From the NCBI RefSeq assembly GCF_025263485.1, contig NZ_CP079863.1:3162001-3226000 (forward strand): a stretch of 64,000 bases of DNA. Reading direction: 5' to 3'. Below the pieces are notes generated by a model, which was not told where the DNA came from, did no database searches, and saw nothing but the letters and a program-made list of their open reading frames with translations. This stretch comes from Mycobacterium sp. SMC-2. GTDB taxonomy: Bacteria > Actinomycetota > Actinomycetes > Mycobacteriales > Mycobacteriaceae. Below are positions 20,494-30,139 of this stretch, piece by piece; positions within the stretch are counted from its first letter, which is position 1, and every line of letters starts with the position of its first letter. The position numbers and the translations under genes are program-made.

Positions 20494-21297
20494 GTGGCTG
20501 ATCTGGGCGCTTTGGTGGAGAAGGCGGCGGCGATCCTCGACGAGGCCACCGAGCCGTTCCTCGCCGGCCACCGCGCCGATTCGGCGGTCCAGAAGAAGGG
20601 CAACGACTTCGCCACCGATGTCGACCTCGCGATCGAGCGGCAGGTGGTGGCCGCGCTGACCGAGGCCACCGGGATCGGCGTACACGGCGAGGAATTCGGC
20701 GGCACCGACGTCGACTCGGAGTGGGTGTGGGTGCTCGACCCGGTCGACGGCACGTTCAACTACGCGGCCGGATCGCCGATGGCCGGCATCCTGCTGGGCC
20801 TGCTGCACCACGGTGACCCGGTGGCCGGACTGACCTGGCTGCCCTTCGTCGACCAGCGCTACACCGCGGTGGTGGACGGCCCGCTGATGAAAAACGGTGT
20901 CAAGCGGCCGCCGCTGGCCGACATCGACCTGGCCGACGCCCTGATCGGCGCCGGCTCGTTCAGCGCCGACGCGCGGGGCCGGTTCCCGGGGCGCTATCGC
21001 ATCGCGGTGCTTCAGAACCTGAGCCGGGTCTCGTCGCGGTTGCGCATGCACGGGTCCACCGGACTCGACCTCGCCTATGTCGCCGACGGAATCCTGGGTG
21101 GCTCAATCAGTTTCGGGGGCCACGTGTGGGACCACGCCGCCGGCGTCGCGCTGGTGCGGGCGGCGGGCGGTGTCGTCACCGATGTCCACGGCGAACCGTG
21201 GCGCCCCGCATCGGATTCCGTGCTGGCCGCGGGCCCGCGCGCACACGCCGAGATCCTCGAGGTCCTGCGCAGCACGGGCCGACCGGAGGACTACTGA
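20494..21297 (+). CDS. impA: Inositol monophosphatase family protein
   Basis: Mg-dependent phosphatase, 267 residues, matching ImpA (Rv1604). Metal motifs are HGEEFGG (Glu), [11 protein letters not shown] (the DP-D-GT signature) and [18 protein letters not shown] near the C-terminus. Located inside the his operon, four bases after priA, so either inositol-phosphate or histidinol-phosphate dephosphorylation is conceivable; in M. tuberculosis the histidinol phosphatase was assigned to a different IMPase-like gene. GTG at 20494 is the first start after the priA stop. Confidence 0.88.
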   Translation: MADLGALVEKAAAILDEATEPFLAGHRADSAVQKKGNDFATDVDLAIERQVVAALTEATGIGVHGEEFGGTDVDSEWVWVLDPVDGTFNYAAGSPMAGILLGLLHHGDPVAGLTWLPFVDQRYTAVVDGPLMKNGVKRPPLADIDLADALIGAGSFSADARGRFPGRYRIAVLQNLSRVSSRLRMHGSTGLDLAYVADGILGGSISFGGHVWDHAAGVALVRAAGGVVTDVHGEPWRPASDSVLAAGPRAHAEILEVLRSTGRPEDY

Positions 21298-21298
21298 G

Positions 21299-22084
21299 AT
21301 GCCCGCCGGTAACGGCCTTGCGGTACGGGTGATTCCCTGCCTGGACGTCGACGCCGGGCGGGTGGTCAAGGGGGTCAACTTCGAAAACCTGCGCGACGCG
21401 GGCGATCCCGTCGAGCTCGCCGCCGCCTACGACGCCGAGGGCGCCGACGAACTCACCTTCCTCGACGTCACCGCCTCGTCGTCGGGGCGGGCCACCATGC
21501 TGGAGGTGGTGCGCCGCACGGCCGAGCAGGTTTTCATCCCGCTGACCGTCGGCGGCGGGGTTCGTACCGTGGCCGACGTCGACGTCCTGCTGCGCGCGGG
21601 GGCCGACAAGGTTTCGATCAACACCGCCGCGATCGCGCGGCCCGACCTGCTGGAAGAACTGGCAAGGCAGTTCGGCTCGCAATGCATCGTGCTGTCGGTC
21701 GACGCCCGCAGCGTGCCCCCGGAGTCGGCGCCGACACCGTCCGGCTGGGAGGTCACCACCCACGGCGGACGCCGCGGGACGGGCATCGACGCCGTCGAAT
21801 GGGCCTCGCGCGGCGCCGATCTGGGCGTGGGGGAGATCCTGCTGAACTCGATGGACGCCGACGGCACCAAGGCCGGGTTCGACTTGCCGATGCTGCGGGC
21901 GGTGCGCTCGGCGGTCACCGTGCCGGTGATCGCCAGCGGCGGCGCCGGAGCGGCCGAACACTTCGCGCCCGCGGTCTCCGCCGGCGCGGATGCGGTGCTG
22001 GCGGCCAGCGTCTTTCACTTCCGGGAGCTGACCATCGGCCAGGTGAAGGCCGCCATGGCGGCCGAGGGGATCACCGTGCGATGA
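21299..22084 (+). CDS. hisF: Imidazole glycerol phosphate synthase, cyclase subunit
   Basis: (beta-alpha)8 cyclase joining ammonia from HisH with [23 protein letters not shown] holds catalytic Asp11, [18 protein letters not shown] the second catalytic Asp, and IASGGAG the phosphate site. 261 residues starting at ATG 21299, one base after the impA stop. It overlaps hisI by four bases. Confidence 0.96.
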   Translation: MPAGNGLAVRVIPCLDVDAGRVVKGVNFENLRDAGDPVELAAAYDAEGADELTFLDVTASSSGRATMLEVVRRTAEQVFIPLTVGGGVRTVADVDVLLRAGADKVSINTAAIARPDLLEELARQFGSQCIVLSVDARSVPPESAPTPSGWEVTTHGGRRGTGIDAVEWASRGADLGVGEILLNSMDADGTKAGFDLPMLRAVRSAVTVPVIASGGAGAAEHFAPAVSAGADAVLAASVFHFRELTIGQVKAAMAAEGITVR

Positions 22085-22428
22085 CACTGGACCCGCAGAT
22101 CGCCGCGCGGCTGAAGCGGAACGCCGACGGCCTGTTCACCGCCGTCGTGCAGGAGCGCGGCACCGGCGACGTGCTGATGGTCGCCTGGATGGACGACGCG
22201 GCGCTGGCCCGCACGCTGGAAACCCGTGAGGCGACGTATTATTCGCGGTCCCGCGCCCGGCAGTGGGTCAAGGGCGCGACGAGCGGCCACACCCAATACG
22301 TGCACTCCGTGCGGCTGGACTGCGACGGCGACACCGTGCTGCTGACGGTCGACCAGGTGGGCGGCGCCTGCCACACCGGCGACCACAGCTGCTTCGACGC
22401 CGACGTGCTCTTGCGACCCGAAACCTAG
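22081..22428 (+). CDS. hisI: Phosphoribosyl-AMP cyclohydrolase
   Basis: Zn-dependent hydrolysis of the PR-AMP adenine ring. 115 residues; [32 protein letters not shown] is the core, and the zinc/magnesium ligands lie in DCDGDTVLL and the Cys pair of [10 protein letters not shown]. Monofunctional, with HisE encoded elsewhere, as usual in mycobacteria. Last gene of the his operon. Confidence 0.95.
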   Translation: MTLDPQIAARLKRNADGLFTAVVQERGTGDVLMVAWMDDAALARTLETREATYYSRSRARQWVKGATSGHTQYVHSVRLDCDGDTVLLTVDQVGGACHTGDHSCFDADVLLRPET

Positions 22429-22462
22429 CTTGATGCGGGCCTAGGCGAAACGGCCCCCGGTG

Positions 22463-22816
22463 CTAACTCGCGGCGCGGTGCCGGCGCTGGGCGGCCAGGA
22501 ATTCGGCCCAGGACACCATCTCGGGGTGCTGCCTGTGCAGGGCTCGGCGCTGGCGTTCGGTCATCCCGCCCCAGACGCCCCACTCCACTCGGTTGTCGAG
22601 CGCCTCGGCGCCGCACTCCAGGACCACCGGGCAGTGCCGGCAGATAGCCGCGGCTTTTCGCTGGGCGGCGCCGCGCACGAACAACCCGTCCGGGTCGCCG
22701 GTACGGCAGAGCGCTCTGGAAACCCAGGCAGCGCGATCCTCCGTGTTCACACTGCGGAGATGGTCGTGAATTGAATTATTGTTGCCCCGTTGTGCGGTGA
22801 TTTGGCGAGCTGACAC
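22463..22816 (-). CDS. WhiB-family Fe-S regulator, WhiB4-like
   Basis: 117 residues. The four cluster cysteines are in ALCRTGDP, then CRHC and LEC (C-x2-C-x5-C), followed by the WhiB turn EWGVWGGMTERQRRAL and a basic tail. The stretch SVNTEDRAAWVSRALCRTGDPDG and FVRGAAQRKAA closely resembles M. tuberculosis WhiB4 as I remember it, but whiB4 proper lies elsewhere in that genome, so this is probably an additional paralogue. GTG at 22816 is preceded by GGGGGA. WhiB4-type proteins sense oxygen/NO and alter transcription or DNA compaction. Convergent with hisI and divergent from the cation exchanger. Confidence 0.85.
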   Translation of the reverse strand: MSARQITAQRGNNNSIHDHLRSVNTEDRAAWVSRALCRTGDPDGLFVRGAAQRKAAAICRHCPVVLECGAEALDNRVEWGVWGGMTERQRRALHRQHPEMVSWAEFLAAQRRHRAAS

Positions 22817-23198
22817 CGCTTTCCCCCTTCACTCCGGCCGCGCTGAAGATCAGCGTTCAGACGTGCCTGTCTTGACTTCCCTCCGGTGAAGCCCGTGTAA
22901 ACCCGAGGCGAATGTTGCGACCGTATGAAACGACGTCGGGCGAACGTAGGGGCTATTGTCACAAGCGTCAAAGGACTTTGGTTCAAGGAACGCCGCAGCA
23001 TCTCTGCGGGCCCCTCGCAATGCGCCACTTGGGCCCGGACAGGCACCGGGTTCGGCGTCGACGAGGTGGTCCGGGTTCTTGAATCGCTCCTCCGCCGGGC
23101 ATGCTTTTGAGGCCGGCGATGCGGCACCGACGGATTAGCGAGGACCCGCGTCCGTCTCGGTTCGCCCGACCGGGTGCCTTCGAAGAGAATGGCGGTCG
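22817..23198. other. Noncoding region between whiB and chaA (382 bp)
   Basis: No protein I can support. Short open frames here (for example 22925-23110) have no family features or ribosome binding sites. The segment must hold divergent promoters for the WhiB and ChaA genes. I see no clear operator. Confidence 0.5.
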
Positions 23199-24293
23199 AT
23201 GTTGAGACGGGTGTCGTGGACGGTGGTTGTGCCGTTGCTTTCCGTCCTGGTGCTGGCATTGATCTGGGGCGAGGAGCTGGGCCCGGCGCTGGTCGCGCTG
23301 GCGGCGGCATTGCTCATCGGCGCCGTGCTGGCCGCGGTGCATCACGCGGAGGTGGTCGCGGCCCGGGTCGATGAGCCGTTCGGCTCGCTGGTGCTCGCGG
23401 CGGCGGTGACGGTGATCGAGGTGGCCCTCATCGTCTCGCTGATGGCGTCGGGGGGCAACGAGGCCGCGACCCTGGCCAGGGACACCGTTTTCGCCGCGGC
23501 GATGATCACCACCAACGGCATCGCGGGGTTGTCGCTGCTGCTCGGCTCCCGGCGCTACGGGGTGACGTTGTTCAACGCCGAGGGCAGCGGCGCCGCGCTG
23601 GCTACGGTCACCACGCTGGCGACGCTGAGCCTGGTGCTGCCCGCGTTCACCACCAGCCAAGTGGGCAGGGAGTTCTCTCCGGCCCAGCTGGCCTTCGCGG
23701 CGGTCGCCTCGCTCCTCGTCTACCTGGTCTTCGTCTTCACGCAGACGGTGCGCCACCGCGACTTCTTCCTGCCGGTCGCGCAGAAGGGTCAGCGCAAGCG
23801 ACTGTTCGAGGACGAAAGCCATGCCGAGCCGCCGAGCCGCGGCGCCGCGCTGGGCAGTCTGGGGCTGCTGCTGGTAGCCCTGGTCGCGGTGGTGGGGCTG
23901 GCTGAGGAGGAATCGCCGGCCGTCGAGCGGGCGGTGACCGCGGTCGGGTTCCCGCAGTCATTCGTCGGCGTGGTGATCGCCGCGCTGGTGCTGCTGCCGG
24001 AGACGCTGGCGGCCGCGCGCGCGGCGCGCCAGGGCCGCATTCAGACCAGCCTCAACCTGGCGTATGGGTCGGCGATGGCCAGCATCGGGCTCACCATCCC
24101 GGTGATCGCGCTGGCGTCCATCTGGCTCAAGGGGCCGCTGGTGCTCGGCTTGGGCCCCATTCAGCTGGTGCTCCTCGCGCTTACCGTCGTGATCAGCATG
24201 CTGACCGTCGTTCCCGGGCGGGCCACCCGGCTGCAGGGCGAGCTGCATCTGGCGCTGCTGGCCGCCTACGTGTTCCTGGCGATCAGCCCGTAG
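23199..24293 (+). CDS. chaA: Calcium/proton (cation) antiporter, CaCA family
   Basis: 364 residues, about eleven helices in two homologous halves. The two alpha-repeat-like motifs contain the ion-binding glutamates: LAAAVTVIEVALIVSLMAS (first half, near residue 72) and LVLLPETLAAARAA (second half, near residue 270). A hydrophilic loop around residues 190-215 (FEDESHAEPPSRG) separates the halves. Corresponds to ChaA/Rv1607. Moves Ca2+ (possibly Na+/K+) out in exchange for protons. Its stop overlaps the convergent bcpB stop by 11 bases. Confidence 0.85.
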   Translation: MLRRVSWTVVVPLLSVLVLALIWGEELGPALVALAAALLIGAVLAAVHHAEVVAARVDEPFGSLVLAAAVTVIEVALIVSLMASGGNEAATLARDTVFAAAMITTNGIAGLSLLLGSRRYGVTLFNAEGSGAALATVTTLATLSLVLPAFTTSQVGREFSPAQLAFAAVASLLVYLVFVFTQTVRHRDFFLPVAQKGQRKRLFEDESHAEPPSRGAALGSLGLLLVALVAVVGLAEEESPAVERAVTAVGFPQSFVGVVIAALVLLPETLAAARAARQGRIQTSLNLAYGSAMASIGLTIPVIALASIWLKGPLVLGLGPIQLVLLALTVVISMLTVVPGRATRLQGELHLALLAAYVFLAISP

Positions 24294-24753
24294 CCGCTGA
24301 CCGGCCGCGCAGTGTCTCCAACGCCTTGTCGGCGTGGGTGTTCATGCTGAACTCGCTGGAAATCACATCGAGCACCGTGCGATCGGTGTCGATGACGAAG
24401 GTGGTGCGCTTGACGGGCAGCAGCTTGCCGAGCAGGCCGCGCTTGACGCCGAACTGCGCGGCGACGGTGCCCTCGGTGTCCGACAGCAGCGGGTAGTCGA
24501 ACTTCTGCATGTCGGCGAACTTGGCCTGCTTGGCCACGGGATCGGCGCTGATGCCGACCCGGTTGGCGCCCACGGCGGCGAATTCGGCAGCCAGGTCCCG
24601 GAAGTGGCACGCCTCCTTGGTGCAGCCGGGCGTCATCGCGGCGGGGTAGAAGAACAGCACCACGGGCCCCCCGGAAAGCAGCTCGCTGAGCTTGCGCGGC
24701 GTCCCCGCCTGGTCGGGAAGTTCGAAGTCCGCGACGGTGTCACCAGCTTTCAT
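24283..24753 (-). CDS. bcpB: Peroxiredoxin, BCP/PrxQ type
   Basis: 156-residue thioredoxin-fold peroxidase. [20 protein letters not shown] has the peroxidatic Cys in TPGC and a likely resolving Cys five residues later, the PrxQ arrangement. ATG at 24753 is chosen because it starts the beta1 segment [14 protein letters not shown]; the longer frame to 24861 would cross the trpE promoter. Reduces hydroperoxides with thioredoxin. Matches Rv1608c. Confidence 0.9.
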   Translation of the reverse strand: MKAGDTVADFELPDQAGTPRKLSELLSGGPVVLFFYPAAMTPGCTKEACHFRDLAAEFAAVGANRVGISADPVAKQAKFADMQKFDYPLLSDTEGTVAAQFGVKRGLLGKLLPVKRTTFVIDTDRTVLDVISSEFSMNTHADKALETLRGRSAATG

Positions 24754-24849
24754 GTCGCGAGCGTAGCGCCACCGCGAATCTGCCAGGCGCAAAAACGCAG
24801 CCTCGTTACGCTCGCGGAACCCTCGATCCCCATCTGGGAGGATGGTTCG

Positions 24850-26388
24850 GTGCACGCCCACCTCGCCGCGACGACCTCACGAGAGGACTTCCGCCAGCTG
24901 GCCGCCGAGCACCGCGTGGTTCCGGTGACCCGCAAGGTGCTGGCCGACAGCGAGACGCCGTTATCGGCCTACCGCAAGCTCGCCGCCAATCGCCCGGGAA
25001 CGTTCCTGCTGGAGTCCGCCGAGCACGGCCGGTCCTGGTCGCGATGGTCGTTCATCGGCGCGGGCGCGCCGTCGGCGCTGACCGTGCGCGACGGCGAAGC
25101 GGTGTGGCTGGGGGCGGTGCCGCAGGACGCGCCCACCGGCGGAGACCCGTTGCACGCGCTGCGGGCCACCCTCGAGCTGCTGGCCACCGGGCCGCTGCCC
25201 GGGCTGCCGCCGTTGTCCGGTGGCATGGTCGGGTTGTTCGCCTACGACATGGTGCGGCGCCTGGAACGCCTGCCCGAACTGGCCGTCGACGACCTGCACC
25301 TGCCCGACATGCTGCTGCTGCTGGCCACCGACGTGGCGGCGGTCGACCACCACGAGGGCACCATCACCCTGATCGCCAACGCGGTGAACTGGAACGGCAC
25401 CGACGAGCGCGTCGACGAAGCCTACGACGACGCGCTCGCCCGCCTGGACGTGATGACCGCGGCGCTCGGCCAGCCGCTGCCGTCCACGGTCGCCACGTTC
25501 GACCGGCCCGAGCCGCGTTTTCGCGCGCAGCGCACGGTCGAGGAGTACGGCAAGATCGTCGACTACCTCGTCGAGCAGATCGCCGCCGGCGAGGCCTTCC
25601 AGGTCGTCCCCTCCCAGCGCTTCGAGATGGACACCCATGTCGACCCGATCGACGTGTACCGGATGCTGCGCGTCACCAACCCCAGCCCGTACATGTATTT
25701 GCTGCACGTGCCGAATGACGCTGGCGGAACGGACTTTTCGGTCGTCGGGTCCAGTCCGGAGGCGCTGGTCACCGTCCACGACGGCTGGGCGACGACGCAC
25801 CCGATCGCCGGAACGCGCTGGCGCGGGCGGACCGACGAAGAGGATCAGCTGCTGGAAAAGGAGCTGCTGGCCGACGACAAGGAGCGCGCCGAACACCTGA
25901 TGCTGGTTGACCTGGGCCGCAACGACCTTGGCCGGGTCTGCGCGCCGGGCACCGTGCGGGTCGAGGATTACAGCCACATCGAGCGCTACAGCCACGTCAT
26001 GCACCTGGTGTCGACGGTGACCGGGATGCTCGCCGAGGGCCGGACCGCCCTGGACGCCGTGACGGCCTGCTTCCCGGCCGGCACGCTGTCGGGCGCGCCG
26101 AAGGTGCGGGCTATGGAGCTGATCGAAGAGGTGGAGAAGACGCGTCGCGGCCTCTACGGCGGCGTGGTCGGCTACCTGGACTTCGCCGGCAACGCCGACT
26201 TCGCGATCGCCATCCGCACCGCGCTGATGCGCGACGGCACCGCCTACGTCCAGGCCGGCGGCGGGGTGGTGGCCGACTCCAACGGTCCGTACGAATACAC
26301 CGAGGCCTCCAACAAGGCCCGCGCGGTGCTCAACGCGATCGCCGCCGCCGAGACGCTGACCCCGCCGGATGCCGGCCGCCATGACTGA
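24850..26388 (+). CDS. trpE: Anthranilate synthase component I
   Basis: Chorismate to anthranilate. 512 residues. Regulatory tryptophan-binding residues are in LLESAEHG near residue 55, and the chorismate-binding core has [35 protein letters not shown] and [19 protein letters not shown] at 24850 with GGGAGG eight bases upstream gives the N-terminus [14 protein letters not shown], matching M. tuberculosis. The open frame to 24334 is read-through over bcpB. The glutaminase partner (TrpG) is not in the window. Confidence 0.95.
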   Translation: MHAHLAATTSREDFRQLAAEHRVVPVTRKVLADSETPLSAYRKLAANRPGTFLLESAEHGRSWSRWSFIGAGAPSALTVRDGEAVWLGAVPQDAPTGGDPLHALRATLELLATGPLPGLPPLSGGMVGLFAYDMVRRLERLPELAVDDLHLPDMLLLLATDVAAVDHHEGTITLIANAVNWNGTDERVDEAYDDALARLDVMTAALGQPLPSTVATFDRPEPRFRAQRTVEEYGKIVDYLVEQIAAGEAFQVVPSQRFEMDTHVDPIDVYRMLRVTNPSPYMYLLHVPNDAGGTDFSVVGSSPEALVTVHDGWATTHPIAGTRWRGRTDEEDQLLEKELLADDKERAEHLMLVDLGRNDLGRVCAPGTVRVEDYSHIERYSHVMHLVSTVTGMLAEGRTALDAVTACFPAGTLSGAPKVRAMELIEEVEKTRRGLYGGVVGYLDFAGNADFAIAIRTALMRDGTAYVQAGGGVVADSNGPYEYTEASNKARAVLNAIAAAETLTPPDAGRHD

Positions 26389-27058
26389 GGCCCGCCCGAA
26401 TCGGCGTGCCCGGCTGACCGTCGGGGTCGCGCAAGCGTTGCTGGTGCTGTCCGCGGCGGCGTTGTGGGCGGCATCCCGGTTGCCGTGGGTGGTGATCCGG
26501 TCGTTCGACGGCCTCGGTCCGCCACGCGACGTGACGCTGTCCGGCGGGTCATGGTCGACGGCACTGGTGCCGTTGGCGGTGCTCATGCTGGCCACGGCCG
26601 TGGCGGCGATCGCGGTGCGCGGCTGGCCGCTGCGGGTGCTGGCGGGGCTGTTGGCGGTGGCCAGCCTGGCGGTCGGCTACCTCGGGATCAGCCTGTGGGC
26701 GCTCCCGGACGTCGCCGTGCGTGGGGCCGACCTGGCGCACGTCGCGGTGATGTCGCTGGTGGGCAGCGAGCGGCGCTACACCGGCGCGGGCATCGCGGTG
26801 GCCGCCGCGGCGTGCACCTTGATCGCGGCCGTCCTGTTGCTGCAGTCGGCCGGCGATCCCGGGTCGGCGCGGTTGAGCGCGGAAAAGTATGCGGCGCCTG
26901 CGACGCGCCGATCAAATGTCCTACGCGGCGACGACGATGGCGCGATGCTGGAGCAGCCGGAGACGCCGGAAATGTCGGAGCGGATGATTTGGGACGCGCT
27001 TGACGAGGGCCAGGACCCGACCGATCGGTCCCCCGAGTCGGACACCGAGGGTCGGTGA
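26381..27058 (+). CDS. Trp-operon-associated membrane protein
   Basis: 225 residues, four apparent helices in the first 160 residues, then an acidic cytoplasmic tail ([25 protein letters not shown]). Family known only as a conserved membrane protein in actinobacterial trp regions (TIGR02234 type; Rv1610). ATG at 26381 overlaps the trpE stop by eight bases; ATG at 26369 is the alternative. A role in tryptophan or aromatic precursor handling is guessed only from location. Confidence 0.8.
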   Translation: MTEARPNRRARLTVGVAQALLVLSAAALWAASRLPWVVIRSFDGLGPPRDVTLSGGSWSTALVPLAVLMLATAVAAIAVRGWPLRVLAGLLAVASLAVGYLGISLWALPDVAVRGADLAHVAVMSLVGSERRYTGAGIAVAAAACTLIAAVLLLQSAGDPGSARLSAEKYAAPATRRSNVLRGDDDGAMLEQPETPEMSERMIWDALDEGQDPTDRSPESDTEGR

Positions 27059-27171
27059 GTGGCCGCAAGCCGAGGGTCGCTACCCTTCATTCACGTCGTC
27101 GCGATCGGCTGGAATTTGTCAGAAAGGCCGTGGGGTGACGATGGGTACCAGCGCGAAGGGAAGCACCAGGC

Positions 27172-27990
27172 ATGAGTCCGGCTACCGTGCTTGACTCCAT
27201 CCTCGAGGGAGTCCGGGCCGACGTTGCGGCGCGCGAAGCTCTCATCAGCCTCTCCGAAATCAAAGCCGCCGCTGCCGCCGCCCCGCCACCGCGTGACGTG
27301 ATGGCCGCCCTGCGCGAGCCCGGCATCGGTGTCATCGCCGAAGTCAAGCGCGCCAGCCCGTCGGCGGGTTCCCTGGCCACCATTGCCGATCCGGCAAAGC
27401 TGGCCCGGGCGTACGAGGAGGGTGGAGCCCGGATCATCAGCGTCTTGACCGAGGAGCGACGTTTTCGCGGATCGCTCGACGACCTCGATGCGGTTCGCGC
27501 CGCGGTGTCCGTACCGGTACTGCGCAAAGACTTTGTCGTGCAGCCGTATCAGATCCACGAAGCGCGCGCGCACGGCGCCGACATGCTGCTGCTCATCGTT
27601 GCCGCGCTGGACCAGTCGGCTCTGGTGTCGATGCTGGACCGCACCGAATCACTGGGCATGACAGCCCTCGTCGAGGTGCACACCGAGGAGGAGGCCGACC
27701 GCGCGCTGAAGGCCGGGGCGAACGTAATCGGCGTCAACGCACGTGATCTCGCGACGCTGGAGGTGGACCGGGATTGCTTCGCGCGCATCGCCCCCGGGCT
27801 GCCCAGCAACGTGATCAGGATCGCCGAGTCCGGTGTCCGTGGCACCGGGGATCTGCTGGCCTACGCCGGTGCCGGTGCGGACGCCGTCCTGGTCGGCGAG
27901 GGTCTGGTCAAAAGCGGTGACCCGCGCGCCGCGGTCGCCGACCTGGTCACCGCGGGTACCCACCCGTCCTGTCCGAAACCGTCTCGCTAG
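27172..27990 (+). CDS. trpC: Indole-3-glycerol-phosphate synthase
   Basis: (beta-alpha)8 enzyme closing the indole ring. Active-site segments are [13 protein letters not shown] (catalytic Lys), [13 protein letters not shown] (Lys), VGVNARDL and IAESGVRG. 272 residues, the M. tuberculosis length. Monofunctional: no TrpF domain is fused, consistent with PriA providing that activity. 113 bases separate it from the membrane-protein gene. Confidence 0.95.
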   Translation: MSPATVLDSILEGVRADVAAREALISLSEIKAAAAAAPPPRDVMAALREPGIGVIAEVKRASPSAGSLATIADPAKLARAYEEGGARIISVLTEERRFRGSLDDLDAVRAAVSVPVLRKDFVVQPYQIHEARAHGADMLLLIVAALDQSALVSMLDRTESLGMTALVEVHTEEEADRALKAGANVIGVNARDLATLEVDRDCFARIAPGLPSNVIRIAESGVRGTGDLLAYAGAGADAVLVGEGLVKSGDPRAAVADLVTAGTHPSCPKPSR

Positions 27991-28064
27991 TCGGCAAGGC
28001 ACGTGAAGAGCCCCGGCGCTGAAACGTTGAACCTCATGAGCCGTCCCCGCGCAGAGCCTTCGTG

Positions 28065-29327
28065 ATGGTCAACCTCTCCCGCCCGGAGCTTCCCCTTCCG
28101 AGCGCAGCCATCGCCGAACCCACCCGCCACGAACCCGATGCGGGTGGCCATTTCGGTGTGTACGGCGGCCGTTACGTCGCGGAGGCGTTGATGGCGGTAA
28201 TCGAAGAGGTCACCGCCGCCTACGAGAAGGAACGCATCAATCCCGACTTCCTGGACACCCTGGACGATCTGCAGGCCAACTACGCCGGCCGGCCCTCGCC
28301 GCTGTACGAGGCCAAGCGGCTGTCCGAGCATGCCGGCTCCGCACGGGTCTTCCTCAAGCGAGAAGACCTGAACCACACCGGTTCTCACAAGATCAACAAC
28401 GTTCTCGGTCAGGCATTGCTGGCCAAGAGAATGGGCAAGACCCGGGTCATCGCCGAAACCGGCGCGGGTCAGCACGGCGTCGCCACGGCCACCGCATGCG
28501 CCTTGCTCGGCCTGGAATGTGTCATCTACATGGGCGCCGTGGACACCGCGCGGCAGGCGCTCAACGTGGCGCGGATGCGGTTGCTGGGCGCCGAGGTGGT
28601 GTCGGTCCAGAGCGGCTCGAAAACGCTCAAAGATGCCATCAACGAGGCGTTTCGCGATTGGGTGACCAACGCCGACAACACCTACTATTGCTTCGGCACC
28701 GCGGCGGGACCGCATCCGTTTCCGGTGATGGTGCGCGATTTTCAGCGAATCATCGGGCTGGAGGCGCGGGTGCAGATCCAGGCCCAGGCGGGCCGGTTGC
28801 CCGACGCGGTCGTGGCCTGCGTCGGCGGCGGATCCAACGCCATCGGTATCTTCCACCCGTTCATCGACGACCCGGGCGTGCGCCTGGTCGGCTTCGAGGC
28901 GGCCGGTGACGGCGTCGAAACCGGAAGGCACGCCGCGACTTTCGCGGGCGGTTCACCGGGGGCGTTCCAGGGGTCCTTTTCCTACCTGCTGCAGGACGAG
29001 GACGGACAGACCATCGAATCCCATTCGATCTCAGCGGGTCTGGATTATCCCGGGGTGGGTCCCGAGCACGCGTACCTCAAGGAGACCGGCCGCGCCGAAT
29101 ACCGGCCGATCACCGACTCGGAAGCGATGGATGCGTTCGCACTGCTGTGCCGCACCGAGGGAATCATCCCGGCCATCGAATCGGCGCACGCGGTCGCCGG
29201 CGCGGTCAAGCTCGGCCCCGAACTGGGTCAGGGCGCGATCATCGTGGTGAACCTGTCCGGCCGGGGCGACAAGGACGTCGAGACGGCCGCGAAATGGTTC
29301 GGCTTGATGGGGGCCGGCGAGCGATGA
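28065..29327 (+). CDS. trpB: Tryptophan synthase beta subunit
   Basis: PLP enzyme condensing indole with serine. [15 protein letters not shown] carries the PLP lysine, [12 protein letters not shown] the catalytic loop and [13 protein letters not shown] the PLP phosphate site. ATG at 28065 gives 420 residues; GTG at 28062 is equally possible. The N-terminal 15 residues before SAAIAEPT are extra relative to M. tuberculosis, where the start is later by memory. Overlaps trpA by four bases. Confidence 0.95.
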   Translation: MVNLSRPELPLPSAAIAEPTRHEPDAGGHFGVYGGRYVAEALMAVIEEVTAAYEKERINPDFLDTLDDLQANYAGRPSPLYEAKRLSEHAGSARVFLKREDLNHTGSHKINNVLGQALLAKRMGKTRVIAETGAGQHGVATATACALLGLECVIYMGAVDTARQALNVARMRLLGAEVVSVQSGSKTLKDAINEAFRDWVTNADNTYYCFGTAAGPHPFPVMVRDFQRIIGLEARVQIQAQAGRLPDAVVACVGGGSNAIGIFHPFIDDPGVRLVGFEAAGDGVETGRHAATFAGGSPGAFQGSFSYLLQDEDGQTIESHSISAGLDYPGVGPEHAYLKETGRAEYRPITDSEAMDAFALLCRTEGIIPAIESAHAVAGAVKLGPELGQGAIIVVNLSGRGDKDVETAAKWFGLMGAGER

Positions 29328-30139
29328 CCGTGCAACAGAGGCAAGCCAGCAGGCTGGGGCCGGTATTCGACAAGTGCCGCAAGGAGAATCGAGCGGCGCT
29401 GATCGGCTACCTGCCCACCGGTTACCCCGACGTGTCGGGCTCGGTGGACGGGATGATCGCCCTGGTCGAATCCGGTTGCGACATCGTCGAAGTCGGTGTG
29501 CCCTACTCGGATCCGGGCATGGACGGCCCGACCATCGCCCGGGCCACCGAGGCCGCGCTGCGCGGGGGAGTGCGCGTCCGGGACACGCTCGCCGCGGTCG
29601 AGGCGATCAGCGCGGCCGGTGGGCGCGCGGTGGTGATGACCTATTGGAATCCGGTGTTGCGATACGGGGTCGACGCATTCGCGCGCGACCTCGCGGCGGC
29701 CGGCGGGCACGGCATGATCACTCCGGACCTCATCCCCGACGAAGCCGGCCCGTGGCTGGCCGCAGCTGAGGAGCATCAGTTGGATCGCATTTTTCTGGTG
29801 GCGCCGTCCTCGACGCCGCAACGGTTGGCGATGACCGTCGAGGCATCGCGGGGATTCGTCTACGCCGCTTCCACCATGGGCGTGACCGGGGCACGTGACG
29901 CGGTGTCGCACGCCGCACCCGAATTGGTGCAACGGATAAGGGCGGTGTCGGACATACCCGTCGGCGTCGGCCTGGGGGTGCGGTCGCGGGAGCAGGCCGC
30001 GCAGATCGGCAGCTACGCTGACGGGGTCATCGTCGGCTCCGCGTTGGTATCGGCGCTCGGCGAGGGTGGGTTGCCGGCGTTGCGGGCGCTGACCGAGGAA
30101 CTGGCCGCCGGTGTCCGGCAGGAGGCGTCCGCCCGATGA
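29324..30139 (+). CDS. trpA: Tryptophan synthase alpha subunit
   Basis: Cleaves indole-3-glycerol phosphate, passing indole to TrpB. Catalytic Glu lies in [15 protein letters not shown] and the Asp in the same segment; [11 protein letters not shown] and VGLGVRS are typical. 271 residues. ATGA overlaps with trpB upstream and lgt downstream. Confidence 0.95.
   Translation: MTVQQRQASRLGPVFDKCRKENRAALIGYLPTGYPDVSGSVDGMIALVESGCDIVEVGVPYSDPGMDGPTIARATEAALRGGVRVRDTLAAVEAISAAGGRAVVMTYWNPVLRYGVDAFARDLAAAGGHGMITPDLIPDEAGPWLAAAEEHQLDRIFLVAPSSTPQRLAMTVEASRGFVYAASTMGVTGARDAVSHAAPELVQRIRAVSDIPVGVGLGVRSREQAAQIGSYADGVIVGSALVSALGEGGLPALRALTEELAAGVRQEASAR

Noticed and set aside
22925..23110. 61-aa open frame between whiB and chaA
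   Set aside because: No ribosome binding site, no family feature and unbalanced composition.
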